Shown here: in pieces, positions 20,776-31,412 of the stretch
How the letters are laid out: each line of letters starts with the position of its first letter
Numbering within the stretch: the stretch's first letter is position 1
From: Bathynomus jamesi
Taxonomy: Eukaryota; Arthropoda; Malacostraca; Isopoda; Cirolanidae
Assembly: GCA_023014485.1 (NCBI GenBank)
Contig: JAJOZX010006169.1
Coordinates: 66,001-130,000 of the forward strand
Reading direction: 5' to 3'
Length of the DNA stretch: 64,000 nucleotides
Notes under the pieces: generated by a model
The model's database searches: none
What the model saw: only the letters and a program-made list of their open reading frames with translations
What the model was told of the DNA's origin: nothing
Program-made: the position numbers and the translations under genes

Positions 20776-22636
20776 TCACTATCATTATCACCCTTCAATA
20801 CAGACCAGACCACCAAGATCATCAAAAACATTAAGAATTCGAAGGCTACTGGATCAGACAACATATCTAACATACACCTTAAAAAACTTGGGCTCACAAG
20901 GAATACTAGCTCTCACAAATATCAGCAATATTCATACCAACACTGTATTATTCCTGACATATGGAAACAAGGTAAAATTATTACACTACTCAAACCAAAC
21001 AAAAATCCAACAGAACCAGCTTCCTATAGACCCATTACTTTACTATGTACACCTTCCAAAGTAACAGAAAGACTAATCTTACAATCACCAACCCACACAT
21101 TCCACTATCGCCTACTCAACATGGATTCAGACCTCACCACTCAACCACGACATTACTCACTAACCTCACGCAGCACATCATGGATGGCATCAACTCCAGA
21201 CGACCAGCTCAACGTACACTATTAGCAACAATAGACATTAGTAAAGCATTTGATGCTATCCCACGCTTCCCTCTCATAAACAAAATACTCAACACAAACC
21301 TGCACAATAATACCAAAAGGTGGCTGAGCAACTATCTTTCAGGAAGATACTCACATGTCACATTTAATGGCAAGTCATCCAAAAACAAGCTTTTTCCGAA
21401 CGGGGTCCCTCAAGGCTCTGTTCTCTCACCAACACTGTTCAACTTATACATGCATGACATTCCAACACCCATAGATAACAAGCTTACCTTATCATCATAT
21501 GCAGATGACATCACTCTAACATCCACCCACAACAACATCGACACCGCTACAAATAACCTACAAACATACATAAACAGTATACAAGACTGGCTCACACACA
21601 ATAGACTCAAAGTAGCGCCCACAAAATCAACCATCACCTTGCTTACAAGCAACACAAAAGAACACCAGGTAATTCCACAGCTTACACTAAACAACATCAA
21701 CATTCCACACAATCACAGGACCAAAATACTTGAGGTCACATACAACACATCATTATCTTTTGCAAACCACATTCAGGATATTAAAAACAAATGTACGTCA
21801 AGACTTAACACGCTTAGGGTACTAACAGGCACAAACTTTAGACACCAGCAGGAAACAACATCACTCATATACAAACAATATATTCGCTCAGTTATGGACT
21901 ATGCTAGCCCATGCTGGGCACCCATTATCTCAAACACACACATAGACACCTTACAGACAATACAAAACAACGCACTTCGCATCATTACAGGATGCACTCA
22001 AACAACACCAATAGAACATCTGCACACAGAAACAAAAATACTGAAAGTTAGGGAACATTTAGACATGAGGGGAACACAATTCATGGCAGCAGCGACAACT
22101 AACCCACAACACCCTTGCCACTACATGTACAATCACGCACCGACACCTCGCACCATTAAGGTAACACCAGAGACACATTATAACCAAATACTCCATTCCA
22201 TACCACGCCCCACAGACATCACACAGTACAGAAAACACATACACACACACCTAACCCACAAAGCACTGACACGACTCGGTCCGAATGCGGTCCTAAGTGC
22301 GAAGCCGCCACCCATTAACAGGTCAGAGATCAGCCTGAGCAGATCGGATCGAGTTAACTTAGCACGATTCCGATGTGGACATCACCTCAACTTACTAACA
22401 TATAAACACAGACTAGACAACTCCATAGACGACACCTGCCACCTGTGCCAGGACACCCCACAAACAATTGAACACATTATGACAGACTGTACCGCTCTAG
22501 CACAACAACGAACACAACACAACATCACTAGTGCGCTGAACCTCTGGTCCACTCCGAAGAGGGCGATCGGTTACCTGCGTGCCGCCGGCTTGCTCGATCA
22601 GGGTGGGCTGATCGGCTAAACAACAACAACAACAAC
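20776..22636 (+). mobile_element. (CAA)n-tailed non-LTR LINE, 5'-truncated copy 1
   Basis: The insertion is flanked by the 11-bp duplication AACTATCACTG (20765-20775 and 22637-22647), and its 3' end is AAACAACAACAACAACAAC. It is truncated at the 5' end relative to copy 2. The tail repeat and target duplication show target-primed reverse transcription. Confidence 0.9.
20786..22619 (+). pseudogene. LINE reverse transcriptase with C-terminal Cys/His motif, copy 1
   Basis: Reverse-transcriptase landmarks in order are SYRPITLLCTPSKVTERL, TQHGFRPHHSTTTLL, ATIDISKAFDAIP (motif A), GVPQGSVLSPTLFNLY (motif B), and SSYADDITLTS (motif C, near 21495-21525). The C terminus has a SRSDRVNLARFRCGHH segment and a CHLCQDTPQTIEHIMTDC zinc motif. 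Relative to copy 2 there are frameshifts near 20890-20930 and a 1-bp loss near 21086. From 21045 to the stop at 22619 the frame is open. It belongs to the I/Jockey side of LINEs by general resemblance; I do not assign a clade. Confidence 0.85.
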
Positions 22637-23500
22637 AACTATCACTGGAGCTAGGAATTAGTGAAGGAAGTGTGAATACAATAATTCAGCAACTGGGATA
22701 CTCAAAATTGTGTTCACGGTTTGTTCCTCGAGAACTGACTGAAGATTACAAAGCCCAAAGAAAAGAAATTGTTTCTGAGTCGTTGGTTCGATACAAGACA
22801 GAAGGGGATGACTTCCTTTCACGAATTGTGACTGGGAATGAGGTTTGGGTACACCACTTTGAACTGAAACAAAACACCAATCCATGGAGTGGCATCACGC
22901 AGACTCCCCACGCAAGAAAAAGTTCAAAATGGCTCCCTCTGCAGGAAAGGTTATGGCCACCATCTTCTGGGGCATAAAAGGGGTGATTCTGGTGGACATT
23001 ACGAAGAAAGGACAAACAATTAACTCAGAGGCATATATCGCTACCTACAGAGACTCCAGAGACGTATAAAGCGAGTTCGACCGGAGAGAAAACTGGAAGA
23101 CGTCCTTCTTTTGCACGATAATGCAAGAACACACAACAGTTTGCAAACAAGAAAGGCCATCACAAAAATGCGCTTGACTGTGTTGCCCCACCCTCCATAC
23201 AGCCCGGATCTGGCACCCTCAGACTTCCATTTGTTTGGGCCAATGAAGGATGCCATTCATGGAAGAAAGTTTCAGTGACGATGAGGTTGTTGAGGAGGTT
23301 AAGAGGTGGCTCCAGCGGAACCCAGCGAACTTTTACCAGCAAGAAATAAAGGCTTTTGTTTCGAGGTGGAGAAAAGCCGTAGGAAAGGATGGAGACTATG
23401 TGGAAAAATAAAAACTTGTAAAAAAGGTATGTGACTAATTGTGTACGAAATTTCTGGAACTTACAAAGAAACTTGAAAAGAAAAAAAAGGTGGGACAAAA

Positions 23501-24345
23501 TATTATTGTGTACCGCTCGCGTCTTCTTTCCAGAGAGTAGAGTTCCAGGGATTGTAGTCGAGACCAGTAGTCTTCACCTTCCGTTTCCTCTATCTTAGAC
23601 GTAAAAGTCCTTTGTATAGCTTCACTGTTCGCAATGTCTCGTTTTCTGTATGGGCTTGTGAGTACTGAGCAATACTCAATTATTGGTAGGACTAGACTCT
23701 TCCATAATTTGAGCATGATGTTTGCGTTTCTGCTGCGGAACCTCCTCCAGATGATTCCCATTATTTTTCTAGCCGTTGTAATTTTAATGTTATAGTGCTC
23801 TCTGAATTCTGCATCCGACGGCATTATTACTCCAAGATCCCTGACTTGTGGATTTGGTGTTATCTGTTTGGCTTGCATAGTTTCGTATCCTTTTTTCTGT
23901 AGCTCCTTATTATTACCATATCTTAGAAGTTGGAATTTTTCTTCGTTGAACTTCATATTGTTGTCTTCTGCCCACTGGAATAATGTTTCAATGTCATTTT
24001 GTAATTTTCTTACGTCACCTTCGTTCAATATTTCCTTACATATCTTTGTGTCATCTGCGAAGCATGATACAATACTGTCCTTAATATCTGCAATCATTAT
24101 TATGAACAGCAAAGGAGCTAATACTGTCCCTTGTGGGACAGAGCTCACGACTTCCGAGACTTCCGAATTAACTCCGTTTACCACCACTCTTTGTGTTCTT
24201 TGCGTCAAGAAATTAAATATTCAGCTTCCTAGCTTTCCAGTAATTCCTCTATTCTTAAGTTTGTGAGCTATGATTCCATGGTCACATTTATCGAAGACTT
24301 TAGCAAAGTCCGTATATATTACATCTATGTTTTTTCCTCGACACA
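23501..24345 (-). pseudogene. CR1/L2-like LINE reverse transcriptase (continues at 20332)
   Basis: The minus strand reads NGVNSEVSEVVSSVPQGTVL and LFIIMIADIKDS (motif B), then SCFADDTKICKE (motif C, near 24050). The thumb region follows: MKFNEEKFQLLRYG, QVRDLGVIMPSDAEF and LVLPIIEYCSVLTSPYRKRD. It ends LELYSLERRRERYTII, where the mariner begins. The copy at 39754 continues YIWKMIEKLVPN at this point, which shows that 19895-20332 is the other half. Upstream the frame runs into TA repeat near 24345. Confidence 0.85.
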
Positions 24346-24349
24346 ATGT

Positions 24350-24350
<1 letters not shown>

Positions 24351-24377
<27 letters not shown>
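24351..24377. repeat. (TA)n microsatellite
   Basis: A TA array ends exactly at the left terminus of the next mariner. Confidence 0.9.
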
Positions 24378-24380
<3 letters not shown>

Positions 24381-25127
24381 GGTGTCCCATAAGTCCGGCA
24401 TCATAGGAGAAATTAATATTTTTCTATTTCTACAAACCATAACTCATATTTTTCTCATGCCCGGGATGCCAATTTCCCGTCCACCATTCTGTTTCGGTGA
24501 CGAGGCTGTTTTTTATGGAAATGGTGAGGTAAATCGACAGAACACCCGCTACTGGTCTCAAACAACCCTCACTGGTATACCTCTTCAAAGGAACAAGGTG
24601 CATCTCGGGTGATGGTATGGTGTGACATTTGGAAGGATCGCATCATAGGCCCCCTCTTTTTCGATGAACATGTCAGTGGAGGCACCTGACATGTTCCAGT
24701 GTCTTGAACGAAGAAAAATTTCCCAACATGGTTCCAGCAGACGGCGCTCCTGCACATTACAGCACCCAAGTAAGGGAATACCTGTACCAACAATTCCCTG
24801 GTCATTGGAGAGGACGTCGAGGGCCTGTGGAATGGCCAGCTAGAAACCCGGATCTTACGCCACTAGATTTTTATCTCTGGGGCCACTTGAAAGCGCTGGT
24901 ATACACAGAGAAAATTAGGAATGTTGAACATTTGCGGCAGCGCATTATTGGGGCATGTAACACCATTACTCCTGACATCATTCGCCGTGTGCTTGCTGAC
25001 TGGTATCACGTCTGAATTTGTGTACTGAAAACAATGGTGGACATATTGAGTACGTTCTGTAAATAAAGCTTTCGTTTTGCCTTTTTTTATTATTTTTCCT
25101 ATGATGCCGGACTTATGAGACACCCTG
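24378..25127 (+). mobile_element. DD41D-type Tc1/mariner, N-terminally deleted
   Basis: CAGGGTGTCCCATAAGTCCG at the left pairs with the complement of CGGACTTATGAGACACCCTG at the right, with TA at the left edge. The coding strand is plus: [57 protein letters not shown] and [20 protein letters not shown] count 41 residues between the aspartate of DGAP and that of PLD. The N-terminal DNA-binding region is deleted and frameshifts occur near 24610 and 24690. Confidence 0.88.
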
Positions 25128-25180
25128 TGTGTGTATATATATATATAATATATATATATATGTGTGTGTGTGTATATATA
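25128..25180. repeat. (TA)n/(GT)n microsatellite
   Basis: Mixed TA and GT runs. Confidence 0.9.
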
Positions 25181-25293
25181 TGATGAATAAAACCACGAAG
25201 GAAAAGAAACACAAAGTGGTGCTCAAGCGCTTTCGTCTAATGACATCCTCAGGATGTTTTGTGTTTCTTTTCCCTTCGTGGTTTTATTCATCA
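25181..25293. repeat. inverted repeat with CTGAGGA-hairpin-GAAA motif
   Basis: TGATGAATAAAACCACGAAG mirrors CTTCGTGGTTTTATTCATCA. Between the arms the minus strand reads CTGAGGA, T, GTC, ATTA, GAC, GAAAGC (25252 to 25231). The layout resembles Penelope-like element termini. No coding sequence. Confidence 0.55.
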
Positions 25294-25337
25294 TAAATAT
25301 TTTTCACGTGTCACTTTCGTGAAATAATTTTCATGTG

Positions 25338-25338
<1 letters not shown>

Positions 25339-25426
<88 letters not shown>

Positions 25427-25427
25427 A
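25339..25427. repeat. (TA)n microsatellite
   Basis: A long TA array abuts the foldback element. Confidence 0.95.
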
Positions 25428-26209
25428 AACGGGTGTGCCATAAAAAAAGGGGTACATTTTAAAAAGGCTATAAAATCAACATTTGTCATTTAATTTTAAT
25501 AAAACTTCTACGCAATAAAACATATGTATTTATCTATATGCAAACAAGTTTTCAGATTAAAATATTAAATAATTCAAATTCTATCAACATTTAACGAAAG
25601 AGTATGATTTTTCTACTTAACACGCAAAAATCATTAAACCTTTTTAATATTTTTTTATAAAAATAAGTTTTAACGTAAAATTTACCTGAAATTATTGAAA
25701 AATTGTTCGAAATGCTTTCCTTCCATTTAATAACTTTTTTATTCTTGGCCAGAATGTGAGATAACTTAGCAGAGCGAGTCTACAGTACTAGGATAAAAGA
25801 TGTCGCTCATTTACGCGAGATCATCATTCAAAAATGGGAAGAGCTTCCACAGGAACAAGTAAATCGAGCCGTAGATGAATTCCTGCTAAGAATAAAAAAA
25901 GTTATCGAAATGGAAGGAAAGCATTTCGAACAATTTTTTTAATAATTTCAGGTAAATTTTACATTAAAAATTATTTTTATAAACAAATATTAAAAAGGTT
26001 TAATGATTTTTGCGTGTTAAGTAGAAAAATCATACTCTTTCGTTAAATGTTGATAGAATTTGAATTATTTGATATTTTAGTCTGAAAACCTGTTTGCATA
26101 TAGATAAATACATATGTTTTATTGCGTAGAAGTTTTATTAAAATTAAATGACAAATGTTGATTTTATAGCCTTTTTAAAATGTACCCTTTTTTTATGACA
26201 CACCCGTTT

Positions 26210-26210
<1 letters not shown>
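25428..26210. mobile_element. foldback Tc1/mariner element, ~300-bp arms
   Basis: AAACGGGTGTGCCATAAAAA at the left pairs with the complement of TTTTTATGACACACCCGTTT at the right, inside TA repeat. The arms run about 300 bp to ATTCGAACAATTTTT(C). The centre (25760-25945), on the plus strand, encodes RIKDVAHLREIIIQKWEELP and RAVDEFLLRIKKVIEMEGKH, the C-terminal tail of a Tc1/mariner-type transposase. No catalytic residues remain. Confidence 0.82.

Positions 26211-26211
<1 letters not shown>

Positions 26212-26247
<36 letters not shown>
26212..26247. repeat. (TA)n microsatellite
   Basis: A TA array on the right side of the foldback element. Confidence 0.9.
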
Positions 26248-26986
<739 letters not shown>

Positions 26987-26988
26987 CA

Positions 26989-28208
26989 CAGGGGTTAGAC
27001 AAAATAATATGAACACCCGCCGATTTCACCGGTTATCTTTACGGACTGCTCAGACACAAAGTAAACGGTCAAATGACTGGCAAACCTATTTAAATGCGTA
27101 ACAGAGAGTGTATACGTCATGTTATAACCCTCACGTTGTTTTTACAGATCTGAGTGAATTATGAATTAGCAGTTATGAAAGACCTGTCAGACTTCCAAAG
27201 AGGGCAAATTGTCGGAGGCGCGGATGGCTGGTGCATCGGTGACGAAAACCGCTCAGATGTTCAATGTATCCAGAGGAACTGTCTCTATGGTCATGTCTGC
27301 ATACCAAAACCATGGAAAGACAAGCACCGACAAATGCAATAGTGGACGCAAGAAGAAGCTGTGTGATCGAGACCGGGTGCTAAAGCGCATTGTGACAAAG
27401 AACCATAAGACCACAGCTCCAAAGTGACTGCAGAGCTTAACCAGCATTTTGCAAGCCCGGTATCGACCAGAACTGTACGTCGCGAGCTCCATGGAGCTGG
27501 ATACCATGGGAGGGCTGCAGTTGCCAAAAAACCCTTCCTTTCGCACAAACATTGAGCGGCGCAGAAAATGGTGTAATGACCATAAGAATTGGTCAATGGA
27601 CCGGTGGAAGAATGTAGTCTACTCCGACGAATCCTCCTTTACGCTATTTCCATGTTCCGGTCGAGTTTACGTCTGGAGACAGCCTAAAGATGCTTATGAC
27701 CCCGACTTCCTGACCCCAACCGTTTAAGCATGGAGGCGGATCTGTGATGGTTTGGGCAACAATATCGTGGAATACTCTTGCCCCAGCTGTAGTACTGCAT
27801 GGTAGGGTTAACGCCCAGGTCTATCTGTCAATATTGGCTGACCAGGTCCCATCCCATGGTCCAAACGCTGTTTCCCAATGGCGGCGCCGTCTTCCAGGAT
27901 GATAATGCACCAATCCACACCGCTGGGGTCGTTAAAAACTGGTTTGAAGAGCATGTTAGTGAGTAGTAGAACGCTTGGATTGGCCTCCACAATCCCCGGA
28001 TCTTAACATTATCGAGCATCTGTGGTGTCAGTTGGAGCAGCAGGTCAGAAGCCGATTCCCACCGCCGGCGTCTTTTGAGGAACTGGAGCAGGGTTTGCTC
28101 GAAGAATGGCTCAGGATTCCTCTAGCCACTGTCCAAAAGCTGTATGAATCAATTCCCCGACGCATTGCAGCTGTTATTGCCGCTAAAGGAGGACCAACTC
28201 CATATTAA
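26989..28208 (+). mobile_element. Tc1-like element, right end missing
   Basis: The left end CAGGGGTTAGACAAAATAAT is typical of Tc1-type elements. The expected inverted copy after the gene is absent: (TA)n/(GT)n begins within a few bases of the stop codon. The left flank is also microsatellite. Confidence 0.82.
27175..28208 (+). pseudogene. Tc1 DD34E-type transposase, frameshifted
   Basis: From an ATG at 27175: [24 protein letters not shown] (helix-turn-helix), TAELNQHFASPVSTRTVRRE, WSMDRWKNVVYSDESSFTLF (first aspartate in YSDES), GGSVMVWATISW, and DWPPQSPDLNIIEHLWCQLE, where the final glutamate of the triad is in NIIEHLW. The C terminus PRRIAAVIAAKGGPTPY ends at TAA. Frame changes occur near 27215, 27425, 27560-27720 and 27890-27970, and the second-aspartate region near 27895 (FQDDNAP-like) is disturbed. 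It is inactive. Confidence 0.88.
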
Positions 28209-28210
28209 GA

Positions 28211-28266
28211 ATATATATATCTCTCTGTGTGTGTGTGTGTGTGTGTGTTGTGTGTTGTGTGTGTTG
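28211..28266. repeat. (TA)n(GT)n microsatellite
   Basis: A short TA run then an imperfect GT run. Confidence 0.9.
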
Positions 28267-28581
28267 TACCTATGATATATTTCATGTAAGGCAGCTCGAA
28301 GCTGTAATTTGAAATTAATTTTGACTTTTGATTATTTATAAGAATTTAAAAAATTATACCAATTTGTAACAATAAACGATAATTTGATAATTTTAGACTA
28401 TTTTATGATTACTACTTATTTTTTGTTTTTCGAAACAAATACTTATTTTTGCTAATTTTTTTATTATTTATTTCTATTTATTTTTCGTTTTACAATTTTT
28501 CCGCATCAAATGCATTCATAAATACGATAATTTATTTTCTGCATTTCTAATGTATATTTTATATAATTTGGTATGCAGAGG

Positions 28582-28585
<4 letters not shown>
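28267..28585. other. no gene seen
   Basis: AT-rich sequence without supported features. Confidence 0.5.

Positions 28586-28656
<71 letters not shown>
28586..28656. repeat. (TA)n microsatellite
   Basis: A TA array of about 70 bp, followed by GTAT/GT runs to about 28701. Confidence 0.95.
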
Positions 28657-28724
28657 TCGTATATATGTATGTACGTATGTATCTGTGTATGTGTGTGTGT
28701 GTTACATATCCATAGGGAAATGCG

Positions 28725-28792
28725 ATTCCAAGGCCTTTCGTGTATTCCAACACCTGATGAGATGTTATTGGAATACTCAAAAGGCTTGGAAT
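28725..28792. other. strong hairpin around CACCTGATGAGATG
   Basis: TTCCAAGGCCTTT...GTATTCCAA pairs with TTGGAATAC...AAAAGGCTTGGAA, leaving a 17-base loop that holds CTGATGAG. An alternative fold resembles a hammerhead core, but GAAA is AAAA here and stem II does not close. Possibly a Penelope-like end. Confidence 0.45.
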
Positions 28793-28862
28793 AGCTTTTT
28801 ATTATCCCTGTGGGGTGTGTAATGTTCATTAATTTCAAATATTTAATCGTGAAATTTATGTG

Positions 28863-28865
<3 letters not shown>

Positions 28866-28898
<33 letters not shown>

Positions 28899-28906
28899 AT
28901 ATATTA
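28866..28906. repeat. (GT)n(TA)n microsatellite
   Basis: A GT run followed by TA. Confidence 0.9.
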
Positions 28907-29065
28907 AATGTATTAGAAACTACTTGTTTTTAATTTCCTTCAAAATTATACGATAAGTAGCGCAGGTTTACTGCTTTGATATTTTAAATAATAACTGATT
29001 ATTATTTTATTGTTGTATTAAGCCTTTCGTCCGGTGTCTGCATACTGTGAGGGAAGGATTGGATC

Positions 29066-29172
29066 ACTTTAACATATTGCTTCCCAAAGCATTCGGGAAG
29101 CAATATTTAAAGTGATCCCCTCCTGGGAAGCAATATGTTAAAGTGATTAACACTGGGAAGCAATATGTTAAA
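29066..29172. repeat. GGGAAGCAATATGTTAA repeat cluster 1
   Basis: One forward and three reverse-complement copies of TTAACATATTGCTTCCC or close variants are embedded in CACTTT/AAAGTG edges. The same unit forms a regular array at 30399-30510. Confidence 0.8.
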
Positions 29173-29214
29173 AAGAGGTTGGTTGGTTAGAAAGAGGTTG
29201 TATCTAGGACTAAC

Positions 29215-29361
29215 TAACGAAAATATCACGACCTAACACTAACCAATCGTCAAGGGCGTACAGTTGACTTAACCATTGGTTAGGTTAGGTCGTGATATTT
29301 TCGTTAGTTAGCCTTATAAGGCTAACTAAAGAAGGCTGGAGGCCCTGATCTTCAGGTTATC
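29215..29361. mobile_element. hAT foldback MITE, left end lost
   Basis: GACTAACTAACGAAAATATC and the core AACCAATCGTCAAGGGC are followed by the complementary arm and the terminal segment GAAGGCTGGAGGCCCTGATC-TTCAGG. The right terminus matches the copy at 38008. The left terminus is missing. Confidence 0.7.
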
Positions 29362-29365
29362 CAAA

Positions 29366-29422
29366 TATTGGTGCTCTTCCAATATGTGCTCTACCGCGAA
29401 ACTGTGATCTACCATATTCCAA

Positions 29423-29426
<4 letters not shown>
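29366..29426. mobile_element. solo end of the 30647-36204 element
   Basis: TGCTCTTCCAATATGTGCTC, then TACCGCGAAACTGTGATCTA to CCAACTAAT, matches the left end of the large element almost base for base. It is followed directly by TA repeat. Confidence 0.65.

Positions 29427-29458
<32 letters not shown>
29427..29458. repeat. (TA)n microsatellite
   Basis: A TA array. Confidence 0.9.
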
Positions 29459-29460
<2 letters not shown>

Positions 29461-30398
29461 CCTGTCTCTTTTTATAAGAAGTCAATTTTGCCTTATTGAC
29501 TTTTGCATCATTTCCGACAGTTGCTAATCAAAGACAACTGAAAAATCAATATAGAAAAAAAAATTACAGCAAACTATAGAAAATAAAGGCTAACATCACA
29601 TTCTAAACAATCCAAACCCACTTTGGAGCGATACACTCAGACAAATATGGAATTTAAAATTCTCTTGGCGATTTTTAAAAGAATTTTTATCGGAGAAACC
29701 ATCAAAATTCACAACTCGAACATTTGAGGAGAATTTTTCTTCAAGAATTTTTGCCCTTGATGTTCTCGACCTATGAAACTATATATAGGAGTGTATATAT
29801 ATATATACGGAACAACCTTCAACCTGGAAAACATCTTGAAAATAATCTAAAATCTGGAAAACCTAGAAAACCTGGAAAAAATATGATTTTGAGTGGTTTC
29901 ATCTCATATTTGATACATTCAAGGTGCTTGACATGACACGTGAAGCTCGTGTCATTGTCTGATTGAGGGACGCTCGATTTAAGTATAAAATTGCGTTATT
30001 TCTGTATAATATTACGGGACAATATTCATATATTCTTCTTGGTAGAGGTCATAAAGTCACGCTATCATATACCCAACATTTCTATTACAGCAATGTATAA
30101 CACGGGTATATTAACGGGTATGCAAGAAATACAATTTCGATGAGTCCTGTACATTTAATGAATTATCCAGTGCCATACTTAGTTAGATCCGTATACCCAA
30201 ATACGATAAGGAAGGAAGGAGAGAGAAAACTGAATAGTATATTTAGGAATAATAAAAGAGTTGGTAGACCGAAGGTTTCCATAGAGTCAGATTAGAACGG
30301 ATTAGAACGAGTACATAAAAGGTGATGAGAAAAATATCTGGAGGAAAAAAAGAGGCTCCGATTCTATCGTTCTTTATTTCAGGAAAATCCTTCGGATT
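29459..30398. other. no gene seen
   Basis: AT-rich sequence with a short CTGGAAAA-type low-complexity patch at 29822-29882. No supported ORF. Confidence 0.5.
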
Positions 30399-30510
30399 AC
30401 TTTAACATATTGCTTCCCAGTGTATATCACTTTAACATATTGCTTCCCAGTGTATATCACTTTAACATATTGCTTCCCAGTGTATATCACTTTAACATAT
30501 TGCTTCCCAA
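30399..30510. repeat. 30-bp tandem array, four units
   Basis: Exact 30-bp periodicity: TTTAACATATTGCTTCCC starts at 30401, 30431, 30461 and 30491, joined by AGTGTATATCAC. Unit edges (CACTTT...AGTG) are partly self-complementary. Confidence 0.92.
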
Positions 30511-30712
30511 AAATAGACATTACACAACCAATTAGTTACATTACAATAGTTTATAATATTTAGAGATTAGCTAGTCGAGAAATGTAAATTTATGGACAAT
30601 TTAATTTATTAGGCTTTGCCATTTTTTGTGAATGTAAATATTTGGGTGCTCTTCCAATATGTGCTCTACCACGAAACTGTGATCTACCATATTCCAACTA
30701 ATATTCCATATT

Positions 30713-30826
30713 CCAGGCTAACTAACGAAAATATCACGACTTAACCTAACCAATCGTCAAGGGCGTACAGTATAGTTGACCTAACGACTGGTTAGGTTAA
30801 GTCATGATATTTTCGTTAGTTAGCCT
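30713..30826. mobile_element. hAT foldback MITE, core only
   Basis: GGCTAACTAACGAAAATATC...ATATTTTCGTTAGTTAGCC is a near-perfect palindrome around AACCAATCGTCAAGGGCG. The right arm of the large element lacks it (GAAACTAGCCTTATAGTC), which marks it as an insertion. Confidence 0.72.
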
Positions 30827-31412
30827 TATAATAGTCCAGGCAATCTAGAGCAAAATAGCTTCAACCTGGGCAAAATTGCTTCAGAAGCTTTCTAAACTGT
30901 TTCCAGCTCAGGAACCATTGCAGAATAACATATTCAAAATCCGACAAACTTGGACCCCGGGAACACCCCCAAAAATGAAATTCAAAATGGCGGACTGGCA
31001 GTTTCCTACGAAATACAATAAATTTTAATTTCGCTTTGTAGAGAGAGTTATGACGTTTTTCTTGATCAGTAAAATGTTTTAAAACACATTTTCGTTTCTA
31101 AATTAACCTATATGACACTAAAAATTGTATTAGGCGGCTAGTATTAAACTATGACGTCACGTAATGTAAATAAAATATACTGTATGGAGTGTATGTGAGA
31201 ATGGACATTGCTACATCTTTATAAACTTATATTATATACAACTCTTTAATTCCTACTACCCACTATCAAATCTGCGTATTTGTGCTTGTCATTTTCTTTA
31301 AAACTGTTATTATGTACTCCTTTTAAATACTGCAACACAGTTTATTAATTTGTGTTTTCTGTTTCAGACTGACTCGGTGTACGGCTGACTCGGTGTGCGT
31401 CCGCCTTCAAGA

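Larger units (their letters stand above)
20475..23411 (+). pseudogene. mariner DD34D transposase, interrupted by LINE
   Basis: From the ATG at 20475 the product starts MTSDSDVRRKQRAVIEFLTA (SETMAR-type helix-turn-helix). It continues to VIYKEL, where the LINE breaks it at 20775, and resumes at 22648. The catalytic aspartates are in SRIVTGNEVWVHHFE (the usual D of TGDE is N here), LLHDNARTHNS (near 23115) and YSPDLAPSDFHLFG (near 23200-23240). I count 34 residues between the last two. The first catalytic position is therefore mutated as well as the gene being split and frameshifted (near 22890 and 23050). The stop TAA is at 23409-23411. Confidence 0.85.
20333..23500 (+). mobile_element. mariner element, split by a LINE
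   Basis: TTTTGCCCCACCCTTTT at the left end pairs with the complement of AAAAAAGGTGGGACAAAA at the right, and TA flanks both sides (20331-20332 and 23501-23502). Without the inner LINE and one copy of its target duplication the length is about 1,296 bp, the normal size of a complete mariner. It lies inside the reverse-transcriptase/C-terminal region of a LINE on the other strand. Confidence 0.88.

Noticed and set aside
23435..23500. LINE frame running on past ERYTII into Phe/Ser-rich residues
   Set aside because: Those residues are the mariner terminal sequence read in frame; the true LINE continuation is at 20332.
28725..28792. Active hammerhead ribozyme
   Set aside because: GAAA is replaced by AAAA, stem II does not close, and the long simple hairpin is a better fold.
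30399..30510. Regular 30-bp repeats as a CRISPR array
   Set aside because: The units are contiguous without unique spacers and lie in a eukaryotic repeat landscape.
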